Positions 17,242-25,396 of a stretch of 64,000 nt of DNA are shown in pieces. The translations under genes were made by a program, and so were the position numbers. Origin of the DNA: DAHUYF01 sp035509275. Lineage in GTDB: Bacteria; Pseudomonadota; Alphaproteobacteria; ATCC43930; CGMCC-115725. Below the pieces are notes generated by a model. It was not told where the DNA came from. It made no database searches and was given only the letters and a program-made list of their open reading frames with translations. The stretch covers positions 18,417-82,416 of the forward strand of contig DATJLU010000029.1 of the NCBI GenBank assembly GCA_035509275.1, read 5' to 3'. Each line of letters opens with the position of its first letter. Positions within the stretch are counted from its first letter, which is position 1.

Positions 17242-17626
17242 AGCCGTATCCGCTCAGATGGAACCGCTCTCGCTCGTCGCCTCCGCGGAGGCGCTACGGT
17301 ATGTACACATCTCGAAAAACCGCGTGACTCCAATCCCTTTTTCCGCCTTTCCCGCGAAAGCGGGAAACCAGAGCCAAGAGCTCCGCTCACCAGGGCTGCA
17401 GCTCCTGGATGCCCGCTTTCGCGGGCAAGGCGACAATTAGGACATGGAGCCGTCGGACGATATAGCCAGGCGGCTGCCATCGGCCGTGTGTAGCGGGGCA
17501 CGATGATGTAGGTCATGAGCGCGACGAGAGTGCGCGCACCAGAGCGGTACAGTTTGATATAATTGTTTCCATGCTGCGGGTGACGACCATCGATTTCGAA
17601 TCCGGCGCCGCGTCGGGCTATCGCTG
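17242..17626. other. Intergenic region with repeat copy 2 and possible promoter
   Basis: The 385 bases after the Mo-hydroxylase hold the repeat at 17301-17445. Next, TATAAT at 17558-17563 lies in an AT-rich patch (agtttgatataattg), a plausible -10 for the DUF763 gene with no convincing -35. Then an 18-codon frame (17571-17627) starts with ATG and its TGA overlaps the DUF763 ATG. Whether this small frame is translated is unknown. Confidence 0.45.
17301..17445. repeat. Interspersed repeat with paired palindromes, copy 2
   Basis: It matches the copy at 417-563 block by block: atgtacacatctcgaaaaa, a T-run with cgcctttcccgcgaaagcg, gggaaaccag, a variable middle (cagagccaagagctccg), then ctggatgcccgctttcgcg and ggcaaggcga, ending near gacatgg. 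It lies 60 bases past the Mo-hydroxylase stop, in the same orientation as copy 1. Confidence 0.78.
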
Positions 17627-18910
17627 ATGGCGCGGCGCACGGGCAGTGCCGACCTGCCGCTGCATGGCGGCTATGTGCCGCGATGGCTGAGCGATCGCAT
17701 GACGCTGCTGGGGGCAGTGATCACCGAGGCGATCATCCTCGAATACGGCCGCGATGAGTTGCTGCGGCGGCTGGCGCATCCCTTCTGGTTCCAGTCCTTC
17801 GGCGCGGTCATGGGCATGGACTGGCATTCCTCCGGCATCACGACCAGCGTCATCGGCGCGCTGAAACGCGGGCTTGCCCCGATGTCGCGAGAGCTCGGCA
17901 TCCATGTTTGCGGCGGGCGCGGCAGCCATTCGCGGCGGACGCCGGACGAGCTTCTCGCGATCGGCGACCGCGTCGGCATCGACGGCACGGCGCTCGCCCA
18001 GGCGAGCCGGCTCGTCGCCAAGGTCGACAGCGCCGCGGTCCAGGATGGCTTCGACCTTTATCTCCATGGCTTCATCGTCAGCGATGACGGACACTGGGTG
18101 GTCGTCCAGCAGGGCATGAACGGCGATCGCCGCCAGGCCCGGCGCTATCACTGGCTCTCCGAAGGCTTGCGCAGCTTCGTCGAGGAGCCGCACGCCGCGA
18201 TCGACGGCCGGCAGCAGGGCGTGATCGTCAATCTGACCGACCGGCGCGCGGCCGCCTCGCGGCGGCGACAACTCGACCTGCTCGGCGCAATCGGCCCTGA
18301 CGGCATCGTGCGGCAGCTCGCGCGGCTGGAAGCGGCGACGGCCGAAGGTCCGGACGCGACGGCGCAGCCTGTGCTGCCGCATCTGGTCATGCCCGCCCAT
18401 CACGATGTTCGGCCCGAAGACATCGTCGCCCATCGCCTGCACGCCAATCTTGCCGCCGCCGCGGATCGCGGGCCGGCGGATTTCGCCGAGCTGCTGCTCG
18501 TGCCCGGCGTCGGCGCACGGACGGTTCGTGCCTTGGCCCAGGTTGCGGAAATCGTGCATGGCGCCGCCTATCGCTTCAGCGATCCGGCGCGGTTCTCGAT
18601 CGCCCATGGCGGCAAGGACCGGCATCCCTATCCCGTGCCGCTGAAGGTCTACGATCGGACCATCGCGGTGCTGAAATCGGCGATAGAGAAAGCGCGGCTC
18701 GGTGAAGCCGAAGCGCTGGCGGCGATCAAGCGGCTCGACGACCAGGCCCGCCGGCTCGATCGCGACGCCGCCGGACCGACGGTCGAGGCGCTCTTCGCCG
18801 AGGAGCGCGCCCGGTCGCACCAGTATGGCGGCCACAGCGTCTTCGGTCCGGAGCCGCCGCGCGCCGCGGCCGCGCCGCGCAAAACCGGCGGACGGAGTTC
18901 CCAGAGATGA
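17627..18910 (+). CDS. DUF763 protein with helix-hairpin-helix motif
   Basis: 427 residues opening with RTGSADLPLHGGYVP, the conserved start of the DUF763 family (named but not functionally defined). Conserved HVCGGRGSHSRRTP, DGFDLYLHGFIV and VVVQQGMN blocks follow. Near residues 285-310, LLLVPGVGARTVRALAQ has the form of a helix-hairpin-helix DNA-binding motif, suggesting a nucleic-acid role. C-terminal HGGKDRHPYPVPLKVYD and QYGGHSVFG are also family features. ATG 17627 overlaps a small upstream frame's TGA. The stop overlaps the DUF1810 ATG by 4 bases, so the pair is translationally coupled. Confidence 0.85.
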   Translation: MARRTGSADLPLHGGYVPRWLSDRMTLLGAVITEAIILEYGRDELLRRLAHPFWFQSFGAVMGMDWHSSGITTSVIGALKRGLAPMSRELGIHVCGGRGSHSRRTPDELLAIGDRVGIDGTALAQASRLVAKVDSAAVQDGFDLYLHGFIVSDDGHWVVVQQGMNGDRRQARRYHWLSEGLRSFVEEPHAAIDGRQQGVIVNLTDRRAAASRRRQLDLLGAIGPDGIVRQLARLEAATAEGPDATAQPVLPHLVMPAHHDVRPEDIVAHRLHANLAAAADRGPADFAELLLVPGVGARTVRALAQVAEIVHGAAYRFSDPARFSIAHGGKDRHPYPVPLKVYDRTIAVLKSAIEKARLGEAEALAAIKRLDDQARRLDRDAAGPTVEALFAEERARSHQYGGHSVFGPEPPRAAAAPRKTGGRSSQR

Positions 18911-19353
18911 CCGGCGACCGCTTCGATCTGGAGCGCTTCGTTTCGGCGCAAGCGCCGGTGTTCGACACCGTGCTCGCGGAGTTGCAGGCGGGCCGGAAGC
19001 GAACCCACTGGATGTGGTTCATCTTTCCCCAGCTGCGCGGTCTCGGCCACTCGCCGACGGCGCAGTTCTATGGGATAGTCTCACTTGGGGAAGCACGCGC
19101 CTATCATGCCCACGGGCTGCTGGGTCCGCGGCTCGAGCTCTGCACTCGAACCGTTGTGGAGAGCCGCGCGCGCTCGCTGCACGAGATCTTCGGGTCGCCC
19201 GACGATTGGAAATTCAGATCGTGCATGACCTTGTTCGAAGTCGCAGCGCCTGACACCGCGCTCTTCGGGCAAGCGCTCGGCCGCTGGTGCGCCGGCGAGC
19301 GCGACGAGCGGACCAGGCAATTGCTGGCGACGGGCGTGTCGGACCGAGACTAG
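18907..19353 (+). CDS. DUF1810 protein
   Basis: 148 residues with the DUF1810 signature throughout: FDLERFVSAQAPVFDTVLAEL, GRKRTHWMWFIFPQLRGLG, a shortened YGI stretch, HEIFGSPDDWKFRSCMTLF and the final GRWCAGERDERT. DUF1810 proteins are small, widespread and structurally related to the NADAR/calpastatin-like group; some appear with ADP-ribosylation systems. The function here is unknown. The ATG overlaps the DUF763 stop, and the last 4 bases overlap the end of the convergent cupin gene. The region is gene-dense with no room for terminators between the two. Confidence 0.87.
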   Translation: MTGDRFDLERFVSAQAPVFDTVLAELQAGRKRTHWMWFIFPQLRGLGHSPTAQFYGIVSLGEARAYHAHGLLGPRLELCTRTVVESRARSLHEIFGSPDDWKFRSCMTLFEVAAPDTALFGQALGRWCAGERDERTRQLLATGVSDRD

Positions 19354-19691
19354 CCGGCCCTGATGTAGTCGTATGTGCCCAGCGCCTGGACGAGGAGGTA
19401 ACGGCTGGTGGCGTCTCCCGCATTGCTCACGCGATGCACGGTTCCCGGCGCGACCTCGGAGGTGTCGCCCGGGCGCAACACGCGCCGTTGCGCGGGTTCC
19501 CGGATGTCGACGGCGATGAGCCCTTCGAGACAGTAGACCCGATCCGTCACCTCGGAGTGGTGGTGCCAGGGGTGACTGTCGCCGGGCTTCAGCGTGTACT
19601 CGACGATGCGCACATCCGCGGTCTGCACGAGGATTTTTGGGTTGCGCGTCTTGTCGTGGGTCGCCGGCGCAGCATCGCGCGGTTCTTGCAT
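19350..19691 (-). CDS. Cupin-domain protein
   Basis: A 113-residue single-cupin barrel. The metal motif appears as GDSHPWHHHSEVTDRVYCLEG with the second motif at LRPGDTSEVAPGTVHRVSN. The start is set to ATG 19691, because AGGAGA lies six bases upstream; an ATG 18 bases earlier has no ribosome-binding site. Cupins of this size may be isomerases, dioxygenases or binding proteins; no further assignment is possible. It follows the enolase-superfamily gene by 19 bases, so a sugar-acid or organic-acid role is likely, with the cupin possibly handling an unstable product. The gene end overlaps the convergent DUF1810 gene by 4 bases. Confidence 0.84.
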   Translation of the reverse strand: MQEPRDAAPATHDKTRNPKILVQTADVRIVEYTLKPGDSHPWHHHSEVTDRVYCLEGLIAVDIREPAQRRVLRPGDTSEVAPGTVHRVSNAGDATSRYLLVQALGTYDYIRAG

Positions 19692-19710
19692 GGCTCTCTC
19701 CTGCGACATG

Positions 19711-20820
19711 TCAGCGCAAGAGTGCGAGCTTCTTGCGCTCGATCAAAGCAAAATCGATTTCGCCACCCAATCCGGGGCGGTCGGGAACATGGACCAGGCC
19801 TTCGCCGTCGACCTCGATGTCTTCGAGCATGCCGTATTTCTGCGCGCCGGCGGGCAGCAGCACTTCGAAATATTCGCAGTTGCGGATAGCGGCGATGAGA
19901 TGAAGGTTGGCGAGGTTGTTGAGCGAATTGCCGCCGTGATGGACCTCGAAGTTCATGTGGAAGCACTCGGCGAGATGCGCCGCCTTGAGACAGCCGGTCA
20001 ATCCGCCTTTGACCGCGACGTCGCCGCGGAGATAGTCGGTCGCCTGGGCCATGACCCAAGGCGCGAAAGCGGTGTACCCGCCCGGGGCGTATTCAGTCGC
20101 GAGCAGCGGGATGCTCAGCTTCTGCCGCAGCTTCGCGCAGTTGGTGAGGTCGTCCTCGATCAGCGGATCCTCGTACCAATAGAAGCCCAGCCCCTCGATC
20201 GCCTGACCCACGCGCAGCGCCTCGGGATATTGGTAGGACCAGGTCGAGTCCAGCATGAGCCGGTAGCCGTCGCCGACAGCCTTGCGCACGGCCGCGCAGA
20301 CGCCGATGTCGGTCTCCCACGCCGTGGGCGGGTGAATCTTGTAGGCGGTCCAGCCGCTCTCGCGGAAGCGCACCGCTTCCTCGGCATAAGCCTCCGCGCC
20401 GGCGAGCACGGCCGAGCTCGCATAGGCCGGAACGCTCTGGCGATAGCCGCCGATCAGGCGATGGACGGGAACGCCCAGGAGCTTGCCGGCAAGGTCCCAG
20501 AGCGCGACATCGACCGCCCCCAAGGCCCGGAGCGCGTCGCGCCGGCCACGCTGCCACATCCGCTCGAACAACATCTCGCGGTCAAGCGGGTGTTGACCGA
20601 GCAAGAGCGGCTTCAACGCCTTGATCACGAGCTCAGCGTCGCGGCTGGCGGGACGGCTGGAGGCGCCGAGAAAGGCGTGACCGACGGCACCCTCGTCGGT
20701 CTCGATCGCGACGAGGCCGAGATCGCTGCGCCCGGCGAAGCGCCCCGTGTGTCCGCCATATTGCGTCGCCGGAATGTCGTCCCAGGCGAACAGGGTGACG
20801 CTGACATCGCTGATCTTCAT
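19711..20820 (-). CDS. Mandelate racemase / muconate lactonizing enzyme family protein
   Basis: 369 residues from ATG 20820, preceded by GGAGGAGA. It has the enolase-superfamily layout: N-terminal capping domain (KISDVSVTLFAWDDIPATQYGG), then the barrel. Catalytic-type residues are visible: YKIHPP (lysine, with histidine in place of the second lysine of KxK), the metal ligands in LMLDSTW, WYEDPL and LLATEY, and EVHHGGNS near the end. Such enzymes abstract a proton next to a carboxylate, typically dehydrating sugar acids. Substrate unknown. It is co-transcribed with the downstream cupin. No transporter for the substrate is adjacent. Confidence 0.87.
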   Translation of the reverse strand: MKISDVSVTLFAWDDIPATQYGGHTGRFAGRSDLGLVAIETDEGAVGHAFLGASSRPASRDAELVIKALKPLLLGQHPLDREMLFERMWQRGRRDALRALGAVDVALWDLAGKLLGVPVHRLIGGYRQSVPAYASSAVLAGAEAYAEEAVRFRESGWTAYKIHPPTAWETDIGVCAAVRKAVGDGYRLMLDSTWSYQYPEALRVGQAIEGLGFYWYEDPLIEDDLTNCAKLRQKLSIPLLATEYAPGGYTAFAPWVMAQATDYLRGDVAVKGGLTGCLKAAHLAECFHMNFEVHHGGNSLNNLANLHLIAAIRNCEYFEVLLPAGAQKYGMLEDIEVDGEGLVHVPDRPGLGGEIDFALIERKKLALLR

Positions 20821-20994
20821 CGCTCCGTCTCCTCCCAGCCGCAGACGATGCGTGAACGCGGCTGGATTACAGGGAATTAAACTCCCCGAAGGATTGGGGC
20901 AATGGGCGATGCCCATAATCCGCAATGCCCGTGCGCGCCGGGGCTTCGACCAAGAGCGGCCGCACAGCCCCCCGTGTCCCTAGAGAGGTAGTTC

Positions 20995-22551
20995 ATGTTT
21001 CGCCTAAACCAATCCAACCCGAATGCGTCGGCGTTCCGGCGGGTTCGCGTCGCGGCGCTGGCCTCGTGCGTCGGCCTCGCCGTAGCGGCGCCGATCGCTT
21101 GGGCCGATATGGGCGCGACCGCGCCCCAGCCTGCCGTCACCGGCGCCGCGACGACGACCAGCTTTGCGCCGCTGGTGAAAAAGGTGATGCCCGCGGTCGT
21201 CAACGTCTCCGTCTTGGAGAAGCCGGAAAGTCCCGTCGCCGACGAGCAGGACCAAGGCTCGCCTGAAGATGGCGCGCCGCAAGGCCCGCTTGACCAGTTC
21301 ATGCGCAAATTCTTCGAACAGCAGGGCCAGGGCTTCCCCGGCGCGCCGGCGCAGCCTTCGCCGCACGAACAGCGCATGGCGCTGGGCTCGGGCTTCATCA
21401 TCGATCCCGCCGGCTACGTCGTCACCAACAACCACGTCGTCGCCAACGCCGACAAGGTGACCGTGATCTTTCAAGACGGCAGCAAGCATCCCGCCAAGGT
21501 GCTCGGCCGCGACACCAAAGTGGATCTCGCGCTGCTCAAGATCAACGTCGATCACCCCTTGCCCTACGTGTCGTGGGGGGACAGCGGCGCGGCGCAGGTC
21601 GGTGATGTCGTGCTGGCGGTCGGCAATCCCTTCGGCCTCGGCGGCACGGTAAGCTCCGGCATCATCTCGGCGCGCGGCCGCGACATCCATTCCGGGCCCT
21701 ACGACGACTACCTCCAGCTCGATGCCGCCATCAATCGCGGCAACTCGGGCGGGCCCACCTTCAACCTGCAAGGCCAGGTGATCGGCATCAACACGGCGAT
21801 CTACTCGCCCAACGGCGGATCGGTGGGGATCGGCTTCGCCATTCCCTCGAACCTCGCCAAACCGGTGATCGAGCAGTTGCGCGAGCACGGCAAGGTCGAG
21901 CGCGGCTGGCTTGGCGTGCAAATCCAGAACGTGACGCCGGAGCTCGCCAAGAGCCTCAGCCTGCCGAAGGCCGAAGGCGCGCTCGTCGCCGCGGTCGAAA
22001 ACGGCAGTCCTGCCGCCAAGGCCGGCCTCAAGCAGGGCGACGTGATCCTCTCCTTCAATCAGCATCACGTCGCGGCAGCGCGTGACCTGGCGATCGACAC
22101 GGCGGAGACGCCGGTCGGCGACCACGCCGCGATCGAGGTCTCGCGCAACGGCAACGACCAGACCCTCGACGTCGCCATGGGCCAGATGCCCGAAAATCCG
22201 CAAGTGGCGATGAACGATCAGGGCGGCGACCAAAGCGGCGACGAGACCGCCACCGCGCTGGGGATGAAGCTTGCTCCCCTGACCGACGAGATGCGCGAGC
22301 GCGCCGGCGTGTCGAAAGAGGTCCAGGGCGTCGTGGTGACCGGCGTCGAAGACGGCAGCCAGGTCGCCCAAGCCGGGATCCAGCCGGGCGACGTCATCGA
22401 GCAGGTCAATCGGCAGCCGGTGACGACGCCACACCAGGCCGAGGCGACGCTCAAGCAGGCGAAGTCCGGCGGAAACGTGCTGTTGCTGGTCAATCGCCAC
22501 GGCACCGACCAGTACCTCGCGCTGTCGACGAGCAACCAGGACAATGGCTGA
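20995..22551 (+). CDS. Periplasmic serine protease of the DegP/HtrA family
   Basis: 518 residues with a signal peptide (AALASCVGLAVAAPIAWA). The trypsin-like domain has the complete triad: His147 in VVTNNHVV, Asp177 in TKVDLALL and Ser251 in NRGNSGGPT. Two PDZ domains follow (about residues 298-390, starting GWLGVQIQNV, and 420-510 with GVVVTGVEDGSQVAQAGIQPGD). A glutamine- and proline-rich insertion of ~30 residues precedes the protease core (FEQQGQGFPGAPAQPSPHEQ), the Q-linker of this family. It degrades or refolds damaged envelope proteins. It is a single gene divergent from the enolase-superfamily gene. It resembles the Do-type proteases of alphaproteobacteria. Confidence 0.95.
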   Translation: MFRLNQSNPNASAFRRVRVAALASCVGLAVAAPIAWADMGATAPQPAVTGAATTTSFAPLVKKVMPAVVNVSVLEKPESPVADEQDQGSPEDGAPQGPLDQFMRKFFEQQGQGFPGAPAQPSPHEQRMALGSGFIIDPAGYVVTNNHVVANADKVTVIFQDGSKHPAKVLGRDTKVDLALLKINVDHPLPYVSWGDSGAAQVGDVVLAVGNPFGLGGTVSSGIISARGRDIHSGPYDDYLQLDAAINRGNSGGPTFNLQGQVIGINTAIYSPNGGSVGIGFAIPSNLAKPVIEQLREHGKVERGWLGVQIQNVTPELAKSLSLPKAEGALVAAVENGSPAAKAGLKQGDVILSFNQHHVAAARDLAIDTAETPVGDHAAIEVSRNGNDQTLDVAMGQMPENPQVAMNDQGGDQSGDETATALGMKLAPLTDEMRERAGVSKEVQGVVVTGVEDGSQVAQAGIQPGDVIEQVNRQPVTTPHQAEATLKQAKSGGNVLLLVNRHGTDQYLALSTSNQDNG

Positions 22552-22770
22552 AGGCGGCGCGGCGGGGTGAGGAGACGCCCTGCCGACCCGTGACGGCGCG
22601 CCGCGCGCGGCCTGCGAGAGCAGCCGCGCGCGGCGCTAATTTCAACATAGGTGATGTGCGCGTCGCCGCGATCCGACGGGCGAAGTTGCGGGGTTGTGCG
22701 GGCCTCGATTGGTGTATGCTCGGCAGAGCGGGAGCCGGTCGAGGCCAAGACTTAAAAGGAGCGCACCCTC

Positions 22771-23502
22771 GTGACCATGATCAACTGCGATATGGGCGAA
22801 AGCTTCGGCATCTATCAGCTCGGCGATGACGCCGCTCTCATGCCGATGATCACCGCGGCGAATGTCGCCTGCGGCTTCCACGCCTCTGATTTCAACCACA
22901 TGCGCCGCACGGTGCAGCTTGCGAAAAAGCATGGGGTCAAGGTGGGCGCTCATCCCTCGCTCCCGGATCTCCAAGGGTTCGGCCGCCGTGAAATGAAGAT
23001 CGGCCGCGAGGAGCTGGCGAACTGCCTCATCTACCAGATCGGCGCGCTCAAGGGTTTCCTGGAGGCTGAGGGCATGCCGCTCAACCACATCAAGCCGCAC
23101 GGCTCGCTCTATGGCATGGCCGGACGCAACGAGGATATCGCGCATGCGATCTGCGATGCCGCCGACGTCTTCAAGGTACCGCTCTTTGGCGCGATCGGCT
23201 GCCTGCACGAAAAGATCTATCCGCAGCGCGGCCACATCTTCCTTTCGGAATATTACACCGATCTCGATTACGGCGATGACGGCGCTCTGGTGATCACGCG
23301 CGAGCATCACGCCGTCGATCCCGCCGAGGCGGCCAGGCGCACGGCGCGGGCGATTCGCGACGGGCTGACGCGGAGCATCGGCGGCAAGGACATCAAGGTG
23401 CGTGCCGATACCGTCTGCGTCCATTCCGACACGCCCAATGCCGTCGCCATTGCGCGTGCGGTGCGCGATGCCCTGGCTCCGATGGGATCTGCGGCGTCCT
23501 AA
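22771..23502 (+). CDS. pxpA: PxpA/LamB-YcsF family, 5-oxoprolinase subunit A
   Basis: 243 residues from GTG 22771, with GGAG nine bases upstream. The YcsF family start MINCDMGESFG is followed by ANVACGFHASD, VGAHPSLPDLQGFGRREM, HIKPHGSLYG and VCVHSDTPNAV. PxpA acts with PxpB and PxpC in ATP-dependent opening of 5-oxoproline to glutamate. Here pxpA is alone on the plus strand and converges on pxpC-pxpB, 39 bases from the pxpC end. Those two are followed in their own operon by biotin-carboxylase parts, so the substrate may be a lactam other than 5-oxoproline. No catalytic residue appears missing by eye. Confidence 0.93.
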   Translation: MTMINCDMGESFGIYQLGDDAALMPMITAANVACGFHASDFNHMRRTVQLAKKHGVKVGAHPSLPDLQGFGRREMKIGREELANCLIYQIGALKGFLEAEGMPLNHIKPHGSLYGMAGRNEDIAHAICDAADVFKVPLFGAIGCLHEKIYPQRGHIFLSEYYTDLDYGDDGALVITREHHAVDPAEAARRTARAIRDGLTRSIGGKDIKVRADTVCVHSDTPNAVAIARAVRDALAPMGSAAS

Positions 23503-23541
23503 CCCCTCCCTTCCGTCACCGTCGCAAGAACGCAACTCGCC

Positions 23542-24516
23542 TCACGCCAGCGAGCCGCGCAGCCTCTCGATCCGACGATTGCGCTCGTGCCGCGCCGCCA
23601 GCGCCGACGCCATGTCGACGGCGACGAAGCGCGTCGGCATGTTCGGTTGCAGCTGTCCGATCAGATCCATATCGGCGGAGATCACCGTGCCGATCATGAA
23701 ATAGCCGCCGCCGGAAACCGCATCGCGATGCAGCACGATCGGCTCGGTTCCGCCCGGCACCTGGATGGAGCCGTAGGGATAGCAGCTGTCGACGATGTTG
23801 GAGGGATCGGAGCCGGCGCCGAAGGGCTGCTCGCGCGGTTTGAACGCAAGGGCATGGCCGCCGCGGAAGCGATAGCCGATGCGATCGGCCTCGGGCGCCA
23901 CCTTCCAGGTGTCGTCGAAGAATTGCCCGCCGGCGGCTTCGGTGATGCGATCCCAATAGAGGCCGGTGAGGACGCGCAGCTCCGCCGGGTTGGCGACGGC
24001 ACCGCGCAGCGCCGGCGCCACCGACCGGCCTTCTGGAGTATCGCGCCTCGCGGCACCCACCGGCACGACGTCGCCGGCCTTGAGCGCACGGCCCTCATAG
24101 CCGCCGAGGGCGCCGAGCAGATAGGTCGAGCGGCTGCCGAGCACGGGGGGCACGTCGATACCACCGGAGACCGCGATATAGGCGCGGGCGCCGCTCTTCA
24201 GAAAGCCGAAGGAAAGCACCTGCCCCGGCTTGACGCGGAAAGCGGTCCAGCCGGGCTGCTCGACGCCGTCGAGCTTGGGGGGCAGCTCGGCGCCGGTCAC
24301 CGCGACCAACGCTTCGGCAGTGAAGCGCAGCTCGGGCCCCATGAACACCGCTTCGAGAACGGCATCGCCCTCCGCATTGCCGACCAGCAGATTGGCGGCG
24401 GTCACCGCGTATTGATCCATGCCGCCGGAGAGCGGAATGCCGAGATGGTAGTAGCCCGGACGGCCGAGATCCTGCACCGAGGTGGAAAGCCCGGGCTTGA
24501 CGACCTCAATGGCCAT
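23542..24516 (-). CDS. pxpC: PxpC, biotin-dependent carboxyltransferase-type subunit
   Basis: 324 residues. The start (VVKPGLSTSVQDLGRPGYYHLGIPLSGGMD) is the hallmark of the KipA/PxpC family, related to the AHS2 domain of urea carboxylase. DGVEQPGWTAFRV, ISGGIDVPPVLGSRSTYLLG-type and FGAGSDPSNIVDSCYPYGSI-type blocks are also family features. With PxpB it forms the carboxyltransferase-like part that handles the lactam or ureide. The ATG at 24516 overlaps the end of pxpB by 11 bases, and both lie downstream of a biotin carboxylase and biotin carrier gene in one operon. The gene ends the 15-gene minus-strand run. Confidence 0.93.
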   Translation of the reverse strand: MAIEVVKPGLSTSVQDLGRPGYYHLGIPLSGGMDQYAVTAANLLVGNAEGDAVLEAVFMGPELRFTAEALVAVTGAELPPKLDGVEQPGWTAFRVKPGQVLSFGFLKSGARAYIAVSGGIDVPPVLGSRSTYLLGALGGYEGRALKAGDVVPVGAARRDTPEGRSVAPALRGAVANPAELRVLTGLYWDRITEAAGGQFFDDTWKVAPEADRIGYRFRGGHALAFKPREQPFGAGSDPSNIVDSCYPYGSIQVPGGTEPIVLHRDAVSGGGYFMIGTVISADMDLIGQLQPNMPTRFVAVDMASALAARHERNRRIERLRGSLA

Positions 24517-25387
24517 GAAGGACCTCCAGCAGCTGGGCGTTGTAGGCGGCGGGATCGCGATGGAAGGCAGCGAGCGAGAAGGTCACCGGCTTGACCAGCG
24601 GATGGAAGCGGCCGGCCTCGACCTGCTTCACGTCGTCATCGTATTCGGCCCGGTCGACCGGCCGGAACTTCACGATGTCGCCGGGCCGGAAGAAGATCAT
24701 GAACTCGCGGAGATAGCTGATCTGCTGCTTCGGATCGTAGATCGGCATCGGCGTGATGCCGAACATCTGGTAGCCGCCGGCGCCGCGCACGGAGTAGATG
24801 CAGCCGAAGCAGCCGCCATGGCCGATGGTGAGCTTCGGCGTGTCGGTACGCGGGCGCAGATATTTCGGCACCTGGATCTGCTTCGCGCGCTCGACCATCT
24901 GATACATGAACGGCAGACCGGCGACGAACCCCACCATCGAGACGAACCAGGGCGAGCCGGCATGAGCGCCGACGAAATCGGCGACGCTGCCATAGCCATT
25001 GATGCGGGCGGCATATTCGAGATCGGTCGAGGCGGGATCCTGATGACGCTCGCGAAAGCGCATCAGGGTCTCGCGCGTCCAGGGATCGTCGTAGAACACC
25101 GGGATCTCGACGATGCGCGTCGCGATCGTCGGTTCCGATTTTTCGGCGGTGGCCTCGAGCGATTTGATCTCCGCCATCATGTCGTCGGGCGCGATGACGT
25201 CCGGATCGAACTTGACCTGCAGCGAGGCATTGGCCGGACAGATCTCGGTCACGCCTTTGATGCCGGCCTCGCGGATGGCACCGGTCAGCGACAGGCTCTT
25301 GAAGAAGGCCTCGAGCGACATTTCCTCGTCGCATTCGACGAACACGTGCTCGTCGCCGCCGACGGAATACCGGGTCTTCATCGCCAT
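24506..25387 (-). CDS. pxpB: PxpB, carboxyltransferase-like subunit (AHS1/KipI family)
   Basis: 293 residues, somewhat longer than common PxpB (~230-240). It carries the KipI/AHS1 hallmarks: RIVEIPVFYDDPWTRETLM in place of the usual pvCYgGefGpDL block, INGYGSVADFVGAHAG, VGFVAGLPFMYQM and, near the C-terminus, SVRGAGGYQMFGITPMPIYD. This is the half of the carboxyltransferase partnered with PxpC. GAGGAGG precedes the ATG at 25387. The larger size and altered FYDDPWTRE region suggest a subfamily distinct from E. coli-type PxpB. It sits 9 bases after the biotin carboxylase stop. Confidence 0.88.
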   Translation of the reverse strand: MAMKTRYSVGGDEHVFVECDEEMSLEAFFKSLSLTGAIREAGIKGVTEICPANASLQVKFDPDVIAPDDMMAEIKSLEATAEKSEPTIATRIVEIPVFYDDPWTRETLMRFRERHQDPASTDLEYAARINGYGSVADFVGAHAGSPWFVSMVGFVAGLPFMYQMVERAKQIQVPKYLRPRTDTPKLTIGHGGCFGCIYSVRGAGGYQMFGITPMPIYDPKQQISYLREFMIFFRPGDIVKFRPVDRAEYDDDVKQVEAGRFHPLVKPVTFSLAAFHRDPAAYNAQLLEVLHGH

Positions 25388-25396
25388 GATACCTCC

